DNA of 64,000 nt from Candidatus Thiodiazotropha sp. (ex Codakia rugifera) (GTDB lineage Bacteria; Pseudomonadota; Gammaproteobacteria; Chromatiales; Chromatiaceae): NCBI GenBank assembly GCA_025656675.1, contig JAHXHN010000011.1, positions 1-64,000 of the forward strand, read 5' to 3'. The notes beneath the pieces were generated by a model, which saw only the letters and a list, made by a program, of their open reading frames with translations, ran no database searches and was not told where the DNA came from. A program made the translations under genes and the position numbers. Positions 28,049-37,548 of this stretch are shown piece by piece. The stretch's first letter is position 1, and every line of letters starts with the position of its first letter.

Positions 28049-28744
28049 AATGACTACTCATGCCTGAGTAACGCTTCAATTCCTTTAGAAATTTATCGAT
28101 TCTAGACGATACAGTAAAAGGAAAGTCAATATATTCATCCGAATCATCTGTACAGGTTGATCAGGTCCCAGTATTTATAAGTAATTACCAGCACTCATGA
28201 TCCTGATTTCTTTTAGGAAGGAGATAGCCTGATATCATTCATATGCACTCATTTGTGAGATTTACAGTAAAGTAATACCTGGATAATTTAGATTCAGTCT
28301 AGAATATCTCCATCATTAATGCTTCGGATAGGTTCTGTCCGGCAGGCTCTCTCCAGTTTGTATCAAAATGCGTATTTCCTATTTTTCTAGTTACATTACC
28401 CGTACAGCAAGAAGGGAGATTTAGTGCAACTGAGCGCCAAGTATTACTAATACAGATCGATCATGCTTTCTTAAAAAATGGAAAGTCTATTTTATTAATT
28501 GTTTAGGAAGATAAGTACTGACACCATACATCTGTGCTACGTAGTAGATACGGGATACTGAATAGTAGATAGTCAAATAAAGGCATAAGGTAATGTCCTA
28601 AACGACTTGATAGATTATGGCTGTCTTCTTTGAGAGACAGATTGGGGGACGACGTCTACAATTATCCACATAGGGTACATCCGATATTATTCATCTGGCA
28701 AAGATCAGTGATTGTAGTGAGAATTAATTTCCCATCTGAAGCGA
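28049..28744. other. Intergenic region, ~700 bp, no gene supported
   Basis: AT-rich with many stops in all frames. It separates two divergent genes and presumably carries both promoters. I looked for a c-di-GMP riboswitch before the GGDEF/EAL gene and did not see its conserved sequence. Confidence 0.35.
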
Positions 28745-28769
28745 CTGTGGCTCATAAAATGAGTCACAG
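28745..28769 (+). promoter_or_regulatory. Hairpin just before the PAS/GGDEF/EAL start codon
   Basis: CTGTGGCTCA, loop TAAAA, TGAGTCACAG forms a 10-bp stem with one G-U pair, ending eight bases before the ATG. It occupies the place of a ribosome site, and none is otherwise visible, so it may control translation. Confidence 0.35.
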
Positions 28770-28777
28770 CTCATGCC

Positions 28778-31700
28778 ATGTTAGACAACAGCGAATCTGA
28801 GCAAGCGGTCTTTGAGTCCGTGTTCGAGCATCACGATGCGGTGATGCTATTGATTGACCCATCGAACGGACAAATCATCAGAGCAAACAATGCAGCTGTA
28901 AATTACTATGGCTATCAACGGAATGAGCTTGAAGGAATGCAGATCCAGCAGATTAATACGCTCTCGTCAGATGAGATAGGCTTTCATCGTCAGATGGCGT
29001 CTAAAGAGAAGCAGAATTATTTTATATTTCCACACCGCCTGAAGAACGGTGATATTCGCCAAGTCGAAGTGCACTCATCTCCCATTTTATTCGAACATCA
29101 CCAGGTACTCTTTTCAGTGATTCATGACATCACTGATAGACAGCAGGCAGTGGATGATTTAACCAAAAGTGAGGATCGATATCACAGTTTGGTGGACCAT
29201 ATCGGAAACGGTGTGGCGTTGTACAAACCGGTAGATGGCGGCGATGATTTTATTTTCGTAGATATTAACCAGGCAGGCGAACGAATCACTCAAACTCAGA
29301 AACAAGATTTATTGGGTAAGCGTGTCTCCAAGCTTTTTCCGGGTTCACAGGAGTTGGGTCTATTAAACAAGCTCAAGCAGGTTCACAAGACAGGTCAACC
29401 ACAAGAGATTCCAAAGACTCACTATCAGGATGGACATCTTAATCTATGGGTTAGAAATTACCTCTATGCACTGCCAAATGGCGAAATAGTCACTATCTTT
29501 GAAGATTTGACAGGTACAACTCAACTTCAACAGGCGTTAGACCAGACAAGGGATACACTGGCAGACATTCTTGATAGTCTCGAGGCAATAGTCTACGTGG
29601 CGGATATGGAGACGTATGAACTCCTCTATATTAATGATTATACTAGAAAATTAACCAATGCAAATGTTGGGGAGACATGCTGGAAGGCCCTGCATAAAGG
29701 AATGACAGGCCCATGTGATTTTTGTACAAACCCAAAGCTATCACATAATAACGGAGATCTTCATACCACCTATTGTTGGGAGTATTTCAGTGAACAGACC
29801 AAGCATTGGTACTCTCTAAACGATAGTGCAGTTCGTTGGTCAGATGGTCGGATTGTCAAGTTGGAAGTCGGTTATGACATTACCTATTTAAAAAAGACCG
29901 AGTTGGCTCTGAGGCAATCAGAAGGACGTTTTGACCTTGCCATGCAGGGAGTAAATGACGGTCTCTATGATTGGGATTTAGCAACCGATGATGTTTACTA
30001 TTCACCACGCTGGAAATCAATGCTCGGCTATCAGGATCATGAGTTATCGAATAGACTCGATACCTGGCAAAAGTTGATTGATCCTGAAGATGGTAAGCGT
30101 TCATGGACAATGCTGCAGGATTATATGGAAGGGCGACGAGACAATTTCCAATTGGAATTTCGTATGCGTCACAAGGATGGTCACTGGGTTGATGTTCTAT
30201 CACGAGCATTTCTTGTTCGGGATCCAAATGGAGAACCTATCAGGGCTGTAGGCACACATATAGACATTTCGGACCGGAAGCGGGTTGAAGAAGCGCTTCT
30301 GGCTGCACAGCAAAGACAGGTGATGGCACTCGAAATGGGGCGAGCATTCGCTTTTGAGTGGAATGTTTCATCCGATATGGTTGTCCACTCTACAAGCAGT
30401 AAGGAGATCCTTGGCCTGAATAGCGAGCAGATGAGCAATTTTAAGGCTGTAGAATTTTTTAGCCGTGTCCATACGGATGATCAGCGACAATTTCAAGCCA
30501 TCCTAGATCAACTTAATCCTGAACAAGCAACCTATAGGCATAAATACCGTTACCAGCACAGTGATGGACGTTGGATCTTATTAGAAGATAGCGCCCGCGG
30601 ATTCTTTAATCAGGATGGAAGCCTAAATCGACTTGTAGGAATAGCCGCAGATGTCACAGAGCGTGAAGAGGCGTTGGAGGCAATCAAGCGATATCAATAT
30701 ATAGCATCAGCTACCGACGATATGATGGCCTTTGTGGATAGAGATTATGTCTATCTTACAGTCAATGAAAGTTATGCGCAGATCTTCAATCAGCCAATAA
30801 AAGAAATCATTGGAAAAAATGTCGCTGAATTGTGGGGTGAGGATCAGTTCAACTCTCAAGTCAAAAATGCTCTAGATCGGGCGCTTGCAGGAGAACATGT
30901 CGAATTTCAAATACACACGAACCTCCATGCAGGAGAGTTCGTTGACTTCGATGCACGATATTATCCCTATCTTGATAGCAAAGGCGATGTGACGGGTGTG
31001 GTTGTGCATGTCAGGGATATCACAAAGGTGATAAAAGATGCGAATGTGCTTCGTATGAGTGAAGAGCGACTCAATGCCATGGTTGAACTCTATCGTATGA
31101 CGCCAGATCTTACGGAAGATGAAATCCTTGCATATGCTGTAGAGAAGGCACAGAAGATCACACACAGTAACATTGGTTATTTGTTTTTTGTCAATCAGGA
31201 CCAAGAATCGCTCTCTTTAGAAACTTGGTCTCAGGATAACAATGATCAGGAGCGCACCCCATTTACACCGTTTCAGTCATTATCCAAGGCAGATATATGG
31301 GCTGATGCAATCCGTAAAAACCGGACCGTAATCAACAATCATTTTACCAATGAATCCTGTGAGGTAGTGCTTCCTGCTGGGCATGTGATATTGCAACGTT
31401 ATATGGCTGTACCTGTTATGGAAGAAGGAATGACAAGAATGATGCTTGGTGTAGGAAACAAGCAGCGGCTCTATGATGAAGATGATGCCAAACAGATTAG
31501 ACTGATTGGCGAAACGGTATGGCACCTGATCAGTCGCAAACGCGCAGAAAGGCAACTCAGACAATCTGCGATTGTGTTTGAGACAACCCGTGAGGCAGTA
31601 TCTATTACAGACGCAGATGCCAATATCCTTGCGGTCAATCGTGCCTTTACTGAGATAACAGGTTATGAAGAGAGTGAGGTGCTTGGAAAGAATCCAAGTA

Positions 31701-33223
31701 TATTAAAGTCTGGGCGCTATGAGAATACATTTTATGAGGAGATGTGGCGTGCCATCAGTACGGAAGGACAGTGGAAAGGAGAAATCTGGAATCGACGTAA
31801 AAACGGTGAAGTCTACCCTGAATGGCTGTCAATTAATTCAGTACATGATGATAAAGGGCATGTGATCAACTATGTTGGCGTATTTTCCGATATTTCACAG
31901 ATCAAACGTTCCGAAGAACAGTTACATCATCTTGCTCACTTTGACCCATTGACCGATCTACCAAATCGTCTTCAGTTGAGTGACCAGCTTGAAACGTCAA
32001 TTGGCAGGGCACAAAGGCATAATCAACAAATTGCTCTTCTTTTTATAGATCTGGACCACTTTAAGACAATTAATGACAGTCTGGGTCATCCTACCGGTGA
32101 TCTGGTGCTGAAAGCAGTAGCAGACAGGCTGCGCCAAAGAATTCGCAAAGAGGATTTTCTAGCTAGATTAGGCGGTGATGAGTTTGTCATCCTACTTGAT
32201 GACTGTCAGCGAATGGATGATGTTGCATTTGTCGCACAGGATGCTATTCAAACCATGCAAAAACCTTTCGTCTTAGAGGATAAACAGGATATCTATTTAG
32301 GTTGTAGTATTGGTATCAGTATCTATCCAGCAGATGGTACAGAGACAATGGAGTTGATTCGAAATGCGGATACCGCCATGTATCGTGCAAAATCTGAGGG
32401 TAGAAATACCTATCGTTTCTATACTGAGGCAATGACCAGGATTGCCAGTGAACGACTGGAATTGGAAAGTAAGTTACGCAGGGCGATAGAACATGAAGAA
32501 TTATGTGTCTACTATCAACCACAATTAAGCGTTGTATCCCAAGAGATCATTGGCTTTGAAGCGTTAGTACGTTGGCAGAGTCCTGAAGATGGGCTTATTC
32601 TCCCCGGTAGATTCATCGGTATAGCTGAAGAGAGTGGTTTGATTGGGCCTATCGGTGAATGGGTGCTTGAGAAAGCGTGTGGCGACGTCATGGAATGGCG
32701 TAAAAAGGGAGTTGACCCGGGTATTTTAAGCGTCAATCTATCCAGTAGGCAATTTCATAATCGCTTTTTGGCAGATGACATTGCCGGAGTTTTAACTCGC
32801 TGTGACATGCAACCCTCACAACTCGAACTGGAAATCACAGAAAGTGTCTTGATGGAGTTGACGGAAAAAACCGTCAATAATCTTAAAGAGTTGGAAAATC
32901 TCGGTATACGTCTATCGATAGATGATTTTGGTACTGGCTATTCCTCTCTTGCTTACTTAAAACGGTTTAATATCGATAAGCTTAAAATTGATCGAGCCTT
33001 TATAAAGGGTGTCCCGGGGGATAGCAGTGATGTAGAAATTACCTCTACTATTATTGCAATGGCAAGAAATCTACACATTCAAGTATTGGCAGAGGGCGTT
33101 GAAAACCAACAACAGCTTGCATTTTTACAGGGCCAGAGTTGTGATCAGTATCAAGGTTACTACTACGCAAAACCCTTGCCCGAAGAGAAGGCATTACAAT
33201 TACTACTGAATAGTCAAAATTGA
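28778..33223 (+). CDS. Multi-PAS/GAF c-di-GMP enzyme with GGDEF and EAL domains
   Basis: A 1481-residue protein without clear membrane segments. Order: about six PAS modules (to ~760; the third carries CWKALHKGMTGPCDFC, a Cys/His pattern suggesting metal or redox sensing), a GAF-like domain (~775-920), another PAS (~930-1045), GGDEF (~1055-1215, motif RLGGDEF at 1131-1137) and EAL (~1240-1475, EAL at 1261-1263, DDFGTGYSSL present). Both enzyme signatures are intact, so it may make or degrade c-di-GMP; bifunctional members usually have one dominant activity. c-di-GMP typically controls large adhesins such as the one at the window start. Length is unusually large for the family. Confidence 0.94.
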   Translation: MLDNSESEQAVFESVFEHHDAVMLLIDPSNGQIIRANNAAVNYYGYQRNELEGMQIQQINTLSSDEIGFHRQMASKEKQNYFIFPHRLKNGDIRQVEVHSSPILFEHHQVLFSVIHDITDRQQAVDDLTKSEDRYHSLVDHIGNGVALYKPVDGGDDFIFVDINQAGERITQTQKQDLLGKRVSKLFPGSQELGLLNKLKQVHKTGQPQEIPKTHYQDGHLNLWVRNYLYALPNGEIVTIFEDLTGTTQLQQALDQTRDTLADILDSLEAIVYVADMETYELLYINDYTRKLTNANVGETCWKALHKGMTGPCDFCTNPKLSHNNGDLHTTYCWEYFSEQTKHWYSLNDSAVRWSDGRIVKLEVGYDITYLKKTELALRQSEGRFDLAMQGVNDGLYDWDLATDDVYYSPRWKSMLGYQDHELSNRLDTWQKLIDPEDGKRSWTMLQDYMEGRRDNFQLEFRMRHKDGHWVDVLSRAFLVRDPNGEPIRAVGTHIDISDRKRVEEALLAAQQRQVMALEMGRAFAFEWNVSSDMVVHSTSSKEILGLNSEQMSNFKAVEFFSRVHTDDQRQFQAILDQLNPEQATYRHKYRYQHSDGRWILLEDSARGFFNQDGSLNRLVGIAADVTEREEALEAIKRYQYIASATDDMMAFVDRDYVYLTVNESYAQIFNQPIKEIIGKNVAELWGEDQFNSQVKNALDRALAGEHVEFQIHTNLHAGEFVDFDARYYPYLDSKGDVTGVVVHVRDITKVIKDANVLRMSEERLNAMVELYRMTPDLTEDEILAYAVEKAQKITHSNIGYLFFVNQDQESLSLETWSQDNNDQERTPFTPFQSLSKADIWADAIRKNRTVINNHFTNESCEVVLPAGHVILQRYMAVPVMEEGMTRMMLGVGNKQRLYDEDDAKQIRLIGETVWHLISRKRAERQLRQSAIVFETTREAVSITDADANILAVNRAFTEITGYEESEVLGKNPSILKSGRYENTFYEEMWRAISTEGQWKGEIWNRRKNGEVYPEWLSINSVHDDKGHVINYVGVFSDISQIKRSEEQLHHLAHFDPLTDLPNRLQLSDQLETSIGRAQRHNQQIALLFIDLDHFKTINDSLGHPTGDLVLKAVADRLRQRIRKEDFLARLGGDEFVILLDDCQRMDDVAFVAQDAIQTMQKPFVLEDKQDIYLGCSIGISIYPADGTETMELIRNADTAMYRAKSEGRNTYRFYTEAMTRIASERLELESKLRRAIEHEELCVYYQPQLSVVSQEIIGFEALVRWQSPEDGLILPGRFIGIAEESGLIGPIGEWVLEKACGDVMEWRKKGVDPGILSVNLSSRQFHNRFLADDIAGVLTRCDMQPSQLELEITESVLMELTEKTVNNLKELENLGIRLSIDDFGTGYSSLAYLKRFNIDKLKIDRAFIKGVPGDSSDVEITSTIIAMARNLHIQVLAEGVENQQQLAFLQGQSCDQYQGYYYAKPLPEEKALQLLLNSQN

Positions 33224-33286
33224 TATACTTACTTTTTTCTGCCGTCCCGCAAATTCTTTAGGTAATAGGATATGGTGGATCAGACT

Positions 33287-33709
33287 TTACTCCAGCCATA
33301 TACCCTTTTGCGAAAACCACTCTTTATCGATGCGCCATTTGACCTTATCTATATCATCACGTCCAAGTACTCTTTTTTTGACCTTTGACTGAATAGATGC
33401 GAGTTTTTTCTGTGCGACGATCATCTGTGGATCTTGTGTACTCTTGTTATTCAGGAAGGGGTTGATGATACCCAAGAATCTAACAGCAGGCATTGTATTA
33501 GAACGTGGCGATGAGATGATTGCTGTAGTGCCGACTATTTCCAGTATTCTGAATGGATAAGGATATGTCGCAGTATCGTGATCCTGCTGTATTAAAGCAT
33601 TAATCTCACTCAGACGAAAATCACGTGTCAACAACCACCCCAGAAAAATAAGCAGTAATATACCACTTAAAGTAGCAGCATATATTTTCGTACCCCTATC
33701 AAGTCCCAT
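33287..33709 (-). CDS. Hypothetical single-pass membrane protein
   Basis: Family not recognised. About 140 residues: a short N-terminus, one membrane helix (~8-27, LSGILLLIFLGWLL), then a soluble part with a beta-rich segment (YPFRILEIVGTTAIISSPRS) and a basic helical end (IQSKVKKRVLGRDDIDKVKW). Start chosen at MGLDRGTK with GAGTG upstream; the frame opens 19 codons earlier. It converges with the long GGDEF/EAL gene. Confidence 0.6.
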   Translation of the reverse strand: MGLDRGTKIYAATLSGILLLIFLGWLLTRDFRLSEINALIQQDHDTATYPYPFRILEIVGTTAIISSPRSNTMPAVRFLGIINPFLNNKSTQDPQMIVAQKKLASIQSKVKKRVLGRDDIDKVKWRIDKEWFSQKGIWLE

Positions 33710-34071
33710 GTTTGACACTCCAAATCGCGTAACCATAACTATTAAACCTACAGGCCACAATGACAATCCTCAGCCATATCTTTTAAAGGCGTCACCTATC
33801 ATTCAGGTGGGTCAAGCAGCATTTCTGGTATCCAATTACTGATAATAAGATGGAAAGAAGCGATGCGAAAGCACACTACCTAATAGGCGAAAAGGTGATG
33901 GTTAAGAAGTTTAATTAGCGTGATATCGTCAGAACAAGCAATAACACTCGGAATCGAAATCGCTTCACGACATGTTATATGTATACAAACTACAGGGTCG
34001 TATTATGTTTTAATATATACATTTACCAAATCGGGTACGCTGTAGAGATAGACATATGGTTATGAGAAGGG
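33710..34071. other. Intergenic region, nothing recognised
   Basis: About 360 bp between two small minus-strand membrane protein genes. No protein-like frame and no terminator hairpin was found. Confidence 0.3.
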
Positions 34072-34257
34072 TTATCGATTAGAGATGGCGGTCTCTTTAT
34101 TTTGATGGTTCTTTTCCTTAAAACCGGGATATTCGTCGATACGCCAACGCTTCACCTCGTGGTCCTGCTCGTCGACGAAACGTAATTTAGACCAGGAGGC
34201 AAATGCAACGATACAGGATAGTATCAATACAACAGCTATGAGTTTTGGCGTGAACAT
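34072..34257 (-). CDS. Hypothetical small membrane protein
   Basis: A 61-residue protein with one N-terminal membrane helix (LIAVVLILSCIVAFASW) and a charged hydrophilic tail ending in NKETAISNR. AAGAGAA precedes the ATG at short spacing, which supports translation. No family recognised; its layout resembles that of the other small membrane protein at 33.3 kb. Confidence 0.5.
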   Translation of the reverse strand: MFTPKLIAVVLILSCIVAFASWSKLRFVDEQDHEVKRWRIDEYPGFKEKNHQNKETAISNR

Positions 34258-34621
34258 AAATTTCTCTTTTTGTTACTACCCGGAACATAAGTTAGGTGGT
34301 ATTCAGTTAGTCTGTGCATGTTCACGGCAAGGCCCTGCCATACCGTGGTAGCAATTTGACTCCAAGTGACAGCAACAGCCCAGGACCTGCACAACAAGGG
34401 CAAAGTGAGGCTCGGGGCTTAGAATATCGTCTAATCTACATTCGGGTTATTATAGATTCAAACTGTCGAAGTTGGGTAGTGTCAAAACGTAGAAGAGTTT
34501 ACAGAATAGCAAAGGGCAGATGATCACATACATTCAGGTCCCCATGCAGTATATCAATGGTTTGTGGTGATACCCGGTATTTTCCTAAAACAAAGAGTTC
34601 ACTCTAAGCAGTTCTGATTCT
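34258..34621. other. Intergenic region before the YdbH-like gene
   Basis: A 364-bp divergent region. It contains only short frames without motif or ribosome site. Promoters for both flanking units are expected here. Confidence 0.3.
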
Positions 34622-36682
34622 ATGAAAAATAATCACATACTAAAAGCACGGTTTGTTTGTCTGTTTGGATTGTTTTTCATGCCGATGTACGTTTTGGCAG
34701 AATTACTGTTGGATTTTTCCTCAGACAAAATAACCACTGATGAATGGTCGATGCAAGGGCTGAATGTAGAACTGGCATTATCCGAAGAAAATCAGTTGGC
34801 TGTTAAAATGACTGCTTCTAGCTTCGTCCATACAGCTCTGCCTGGTCGAGTTAGCGGAATTACGTTCAATTGTCCTGCCATTCAGCGACGTAAACAGGTT
34901 TACGTTTGCACAGGAGGGCGGTTACAAATTGCTGATACCCCTTATGGTCCACAGGATCTGGTCGCCAGTGGCCAGTTTATCGACAGTGAACATCTTAAAT
35001 TACAGGTCGATAACCTAAAGCTCGCTGGTGGCAGTGTGGCATTTGAACTGGAGCTGACTGATGGACGATGGAAGCTGGCACTGAATGGCAAAAGACTCAA
35101 GCTTGATGCTCTACGAAAGCAGTTTGATGTGCACTCTTTACCTGAGGATTGGAGTCTTTCCGGTGTGGCAACGCTACAAGCTAAACTATCCGGGTATACA
35201 GATGAGCCTGACGCTTTAAAATTGGCCCTTCAAATTCGCAATTTGACTTATGCTGATGAGCAAGGTCTGCAAGTAGCAGAAGATGGTTATTTGGAAGTTG
35301 ATCTGGATGTCAGGCGAAAACATACAGACTGGCTGGGAGATTCGAAACTCACACTCTACAAAGGTGCGTTTTATTCGGATCCGTTGTTTCTGGAAATAGC
35401 AAATAAACCGGTTGAGATGAGCCTGCAGGGACGATGGAAACCGGCTTCTGAACAATTACACATTTATAAGTCTCAATTGATTGTACCTCAGGTCGTGACG
35501 GCGCAGGGCCAGGCAATTTTGGATGTTACGAAAAAACGTGTGATAGAGGCGGATATTCAACTTCAGATTGATGAGTTGGAAGGGCTGTACACTACCGTTT
35601 TGCAACCATTTCTAATAGGCACCATGATGGATGACCTAAAGACAACAGGAGTGGTCAAATCTGAGCTGGAGATAAAAGATGGACAGTTACAAGGGTTTAG
35701 CTCAACAATGGAGCATGTCTCTATCGATGATAATCGCAATCTCTTTGCATTGTATGGACTGTCCGGCCAATTGGTGTGGTTACGAAATGGACAAGCCGAT
35801 GCATCTCGTGTGCAAATAGAAAGCGGCCGGCTCTATAAAATTGAATATGGATCGGTCAGGATCCATGCGCGAGCGCAAAGCGGTGAAATTTTATTTCTAG
35901 CGCCAGTGGATGTACCACTGTTGGATGGCATCATCCATGTTGAGCAATTCAATGCAAAGGGTTTGTTGGATCATTCACCTGAATGGACAACCCGAGCTCA
36001 GCTCACTGATATCTCTCTTCAGTCACTTGCAGATTCATTTGGATGGCCGACCATGAAAGGATACCTGAATGGAAGCATACCTACTGTACACTACCGGAAT
36101 CATGCGCTGAATTTAGATGGGGAGTTGAAGTTTGATGTTTTCGGAGGCGCAATAAGCGTAGGTCAACTGGTAATCAAAGATCCATTGGGTCGGGTACCTG
36201 AGTTATTTGCAGATCTACATCTAAGTGACCTGGAGCTGGCACAGATTACCCAAACATTTTCATTTGGACATATAGAAGGTGGTCTAGAGGGACAAGTTGA
36301 GGGATTGCATCTGGCAAACTGGGAACCCATCGCCTTTCGAGCTCGTTTTAATACACCGGATAATGACAAGACACCACATCGTATCAGTCAGCGTGCAGTG
36401 GATAACCTGACCTCGCTTGGAAATGGTGTGGGCAGTGGTCTTTCAAGCACTTTTCTGGGCATCTTTAAAGAGTTTAGATATAAAAGGATTGAATTGCAGG
36501 CAAATCTGCAAGGTAGTATTGCAGAATTGGATGGGATGGCGCATTCTGACGGCGGTTACTATCTCGTTAAGGGGTCAGGTCTCCCAAGAATTGATGTGAT
36601 AGCGAGAAATCGTCAAGTCGCTTGGAAAACCTTGTTGGAACGGTTAAAAAATATCCGTGTCGAAGGGATGGAGGTCAGGTGA
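34622..36682 (+). CDS. YdbH-like AsmA-fold envelope protein
   Basis: A 686-residue protein with an N-terminal signal or anchor (FVCLFGLFFMPMYVLA) and then almost entirely repeated beta-strands, as in AsmA-like lipid-transfer bridges. The C-terminal third resembles the DctA-YdbH domain (GELKFDVFGGAISVGQL, then LHLSDLELAQITQTFSFGHI and EGGLEGQVEGLHL). Family knowledge: YdbH spans the periplasm and, with YnbE and YdbL, takes part in phospholipid transport to the outer membrane. The next gene encodes a YdbL-like DUF1318 lipoprotein, which supports this. It is shorter than E. coli YdbH (~880). The ATG at 34622 is used; the ribosome site is weak. Confidence 0.8.
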   Translation: MKNNHILKARFVCLFGLFFMPMYVLAELLLDFSSDKITTDEWSMQGLNVELALSEENQLAVKMTASSFVHTALPGRVSGITFNCPAIQRRKQVYVCTGGRLQIADTPYGPQDLVASGQFIDSEHLKLQVDNLKLAGGSVAFELELTDGRWKLALNGKRLKLDALRKQFDVHSLPEDWSLSGVATLQAKLSGYTDEPDALKLALQIRNLTYADEQGLQVAEDGYLEVDLDVRRKHTDWLGDSKLTLYKGAFYSDPLFLEIANKPVEMSLQGRWKPASEQLHIYKSQLIVPQVVTAQGQAILDVTKKRVIEADIQLQIDELEGLYTTVLQPFLIGTMMDDLKTTGVVKSELEIKDGQLQGFSSTMEHVSIDDNRNLFALYGLSGQLVWLRNGQADASRVQIESGRLYKIEYGSVRIHARAQSGEILFLAPVDVPLLDGIIHVEQFNAKGLLDHSPEWTTRAQLTDISLQSLADSFGWPTMKGYLNGSIPTVHYRNHALNLDGELKFDVFGGAISVGQLVIKDPLGRVPELFADLHLSDLELAQITQTFSFGHIEGGLEGQVEGLHLANWEPIAFRARFNTPDNDKTPHRISQRAVDNLTSLGNGVGSGLSSTFLGIFKEFRYKRIELQANLQGSIAELDGMAHSDGGYYLVKGSGLPRIDVIARNRQVAWKTLLERLKNIRVEGMEVR

Positions 36683-36857
36683 TTTGGTAAGTTGCAGAAA
36701 TAGAATGTATCGGCCACCAAAGAATGTAAACCACTGTAAAAGTTTGTATTAACGATAGTTAAGTTAGTGTTGTTCAATGAAATTATTGAGAAAAAAGCTA
36801 TAGTATTTTTACCAGAAAATATCTCGAAACATCAACTCTAATGTTAAGGAATAAAAT

Positions 36858-37490
36858 ATGCTGAAACGCTTTCTCGGATATCCCTTTATGGCACTGAGTC
36901 TGGTGGCTTGTGTCACAATTAATATCTATTTTCCAGCAGCTGCTGCTGAGGAGGCTGCAAGGACCATTGTGCGTGATGTGCTCGGTGAGAAGGCACCCGA
37001 GAAACAGGAACAACCGATACCTGAATCGGCACCTAAAGAAGATGATAAACAATCTTCATTAGAGCAAACACATAGTCAATATCAATCTGCAATGGTAAGG
37101 GTATTGGACTTTTTTGTAGCACCTGCTCATGCGGCACAGCCCAATATAGATATTGATTCACCGGCAATTCGAAGTCTTAGGTCATCAATGTCAGGTCGTC
37201 AGACTGGACTGGCTGGATACTATCGTTCAGGGGCTTTGGGTTTTACCAATAATGGGTTGGTGGCAGTACGAGATCTGAAGCTCATTTCATTGCGAGACAG
37301 GAACAAGGTAAAGAAGCTGGTTGCAGATGAAAATGGTGATCGTAAGCGCCTCTATGCGGAAATTGCCAGAGCGAATGGGCAGCCTCAATGGGAGAAGGAT
37401 ATTCGTGATACTTTTTCACGGGTATGGGTAGAGGAGGCACCCAAAGGCTACTGGTTTCAAGACGCAGGGGGTAAGTGGCAGAAAAAGTAG
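36858..37490 (+). CDS. YdbL-like DUF1318 lipoprotein
   Basis: A 210-residue protein with a lipoprotein signal (LSLVAC, Cys at ~16) followed by VTINIYFPAAAAEEAA, a linker, and a C-terminal DUF1318 domain (~100-205). The latter has LAGYYRSGALGFTNNGLVAV, RDRNKVKKLVADENGDR and the end APKGYWFQDAGGKWQKK. In E. coli the partner of YdbH is a separate small lipoprotein YnbE plus periplasmic YdbL. Here the lipidated N-terminus and the YdbL-like domain are in one chain, and no separate ynbE is seen. AAGGAATAAAAT precedes the ATG. It lies 175 bp after the YdbH-like gene. Confidence 0.85.
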   Translation: MLKRFLGYPFMALSLVACVTINIYFPAAAAEEAARTIVRDVLGEKAPEKQEQPIPESAPKEDDKQSSLEQTHSQYQSAMVRVLDFFVAPAHAAQPNIDIDSPAIRSLRSSMSGRQTGLAGYYRSGALGFTNNGLVAVRDLKLISLRDRNKVKKLVADENGDRKRLYAEIARANGQPQWEKDIRDTFSRVWVEEAPKGYWFQDAGGKWQKK

Positions 37491-37506
37491 ATTGCAATAG
37501 CTATTT

Positions 37507-37532
37507 AAAAAGGTTGTCCAGGCAACCTTTTT
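37507..37532. terminator. Bidirectional terminator
   Basis: Perfect 10-bp stem AAAAAGGTTG (37507-37516), loop TCCAGG, CAACCTTTTT (37523-37532). It lies between convergent genes and has T runs on both strands. Confidence 0.92.
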
Positions 37533-37548
37533 GATAGCTCATACTGTA

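Noticed and set aside
28049-28777. Possible c-di-GMP riboswitch before the GGDEF/EAL gene
   Set aside because: The conserved GEMM core sequences and paired helices were not found; only a simple hairpin next to the start codon is present.
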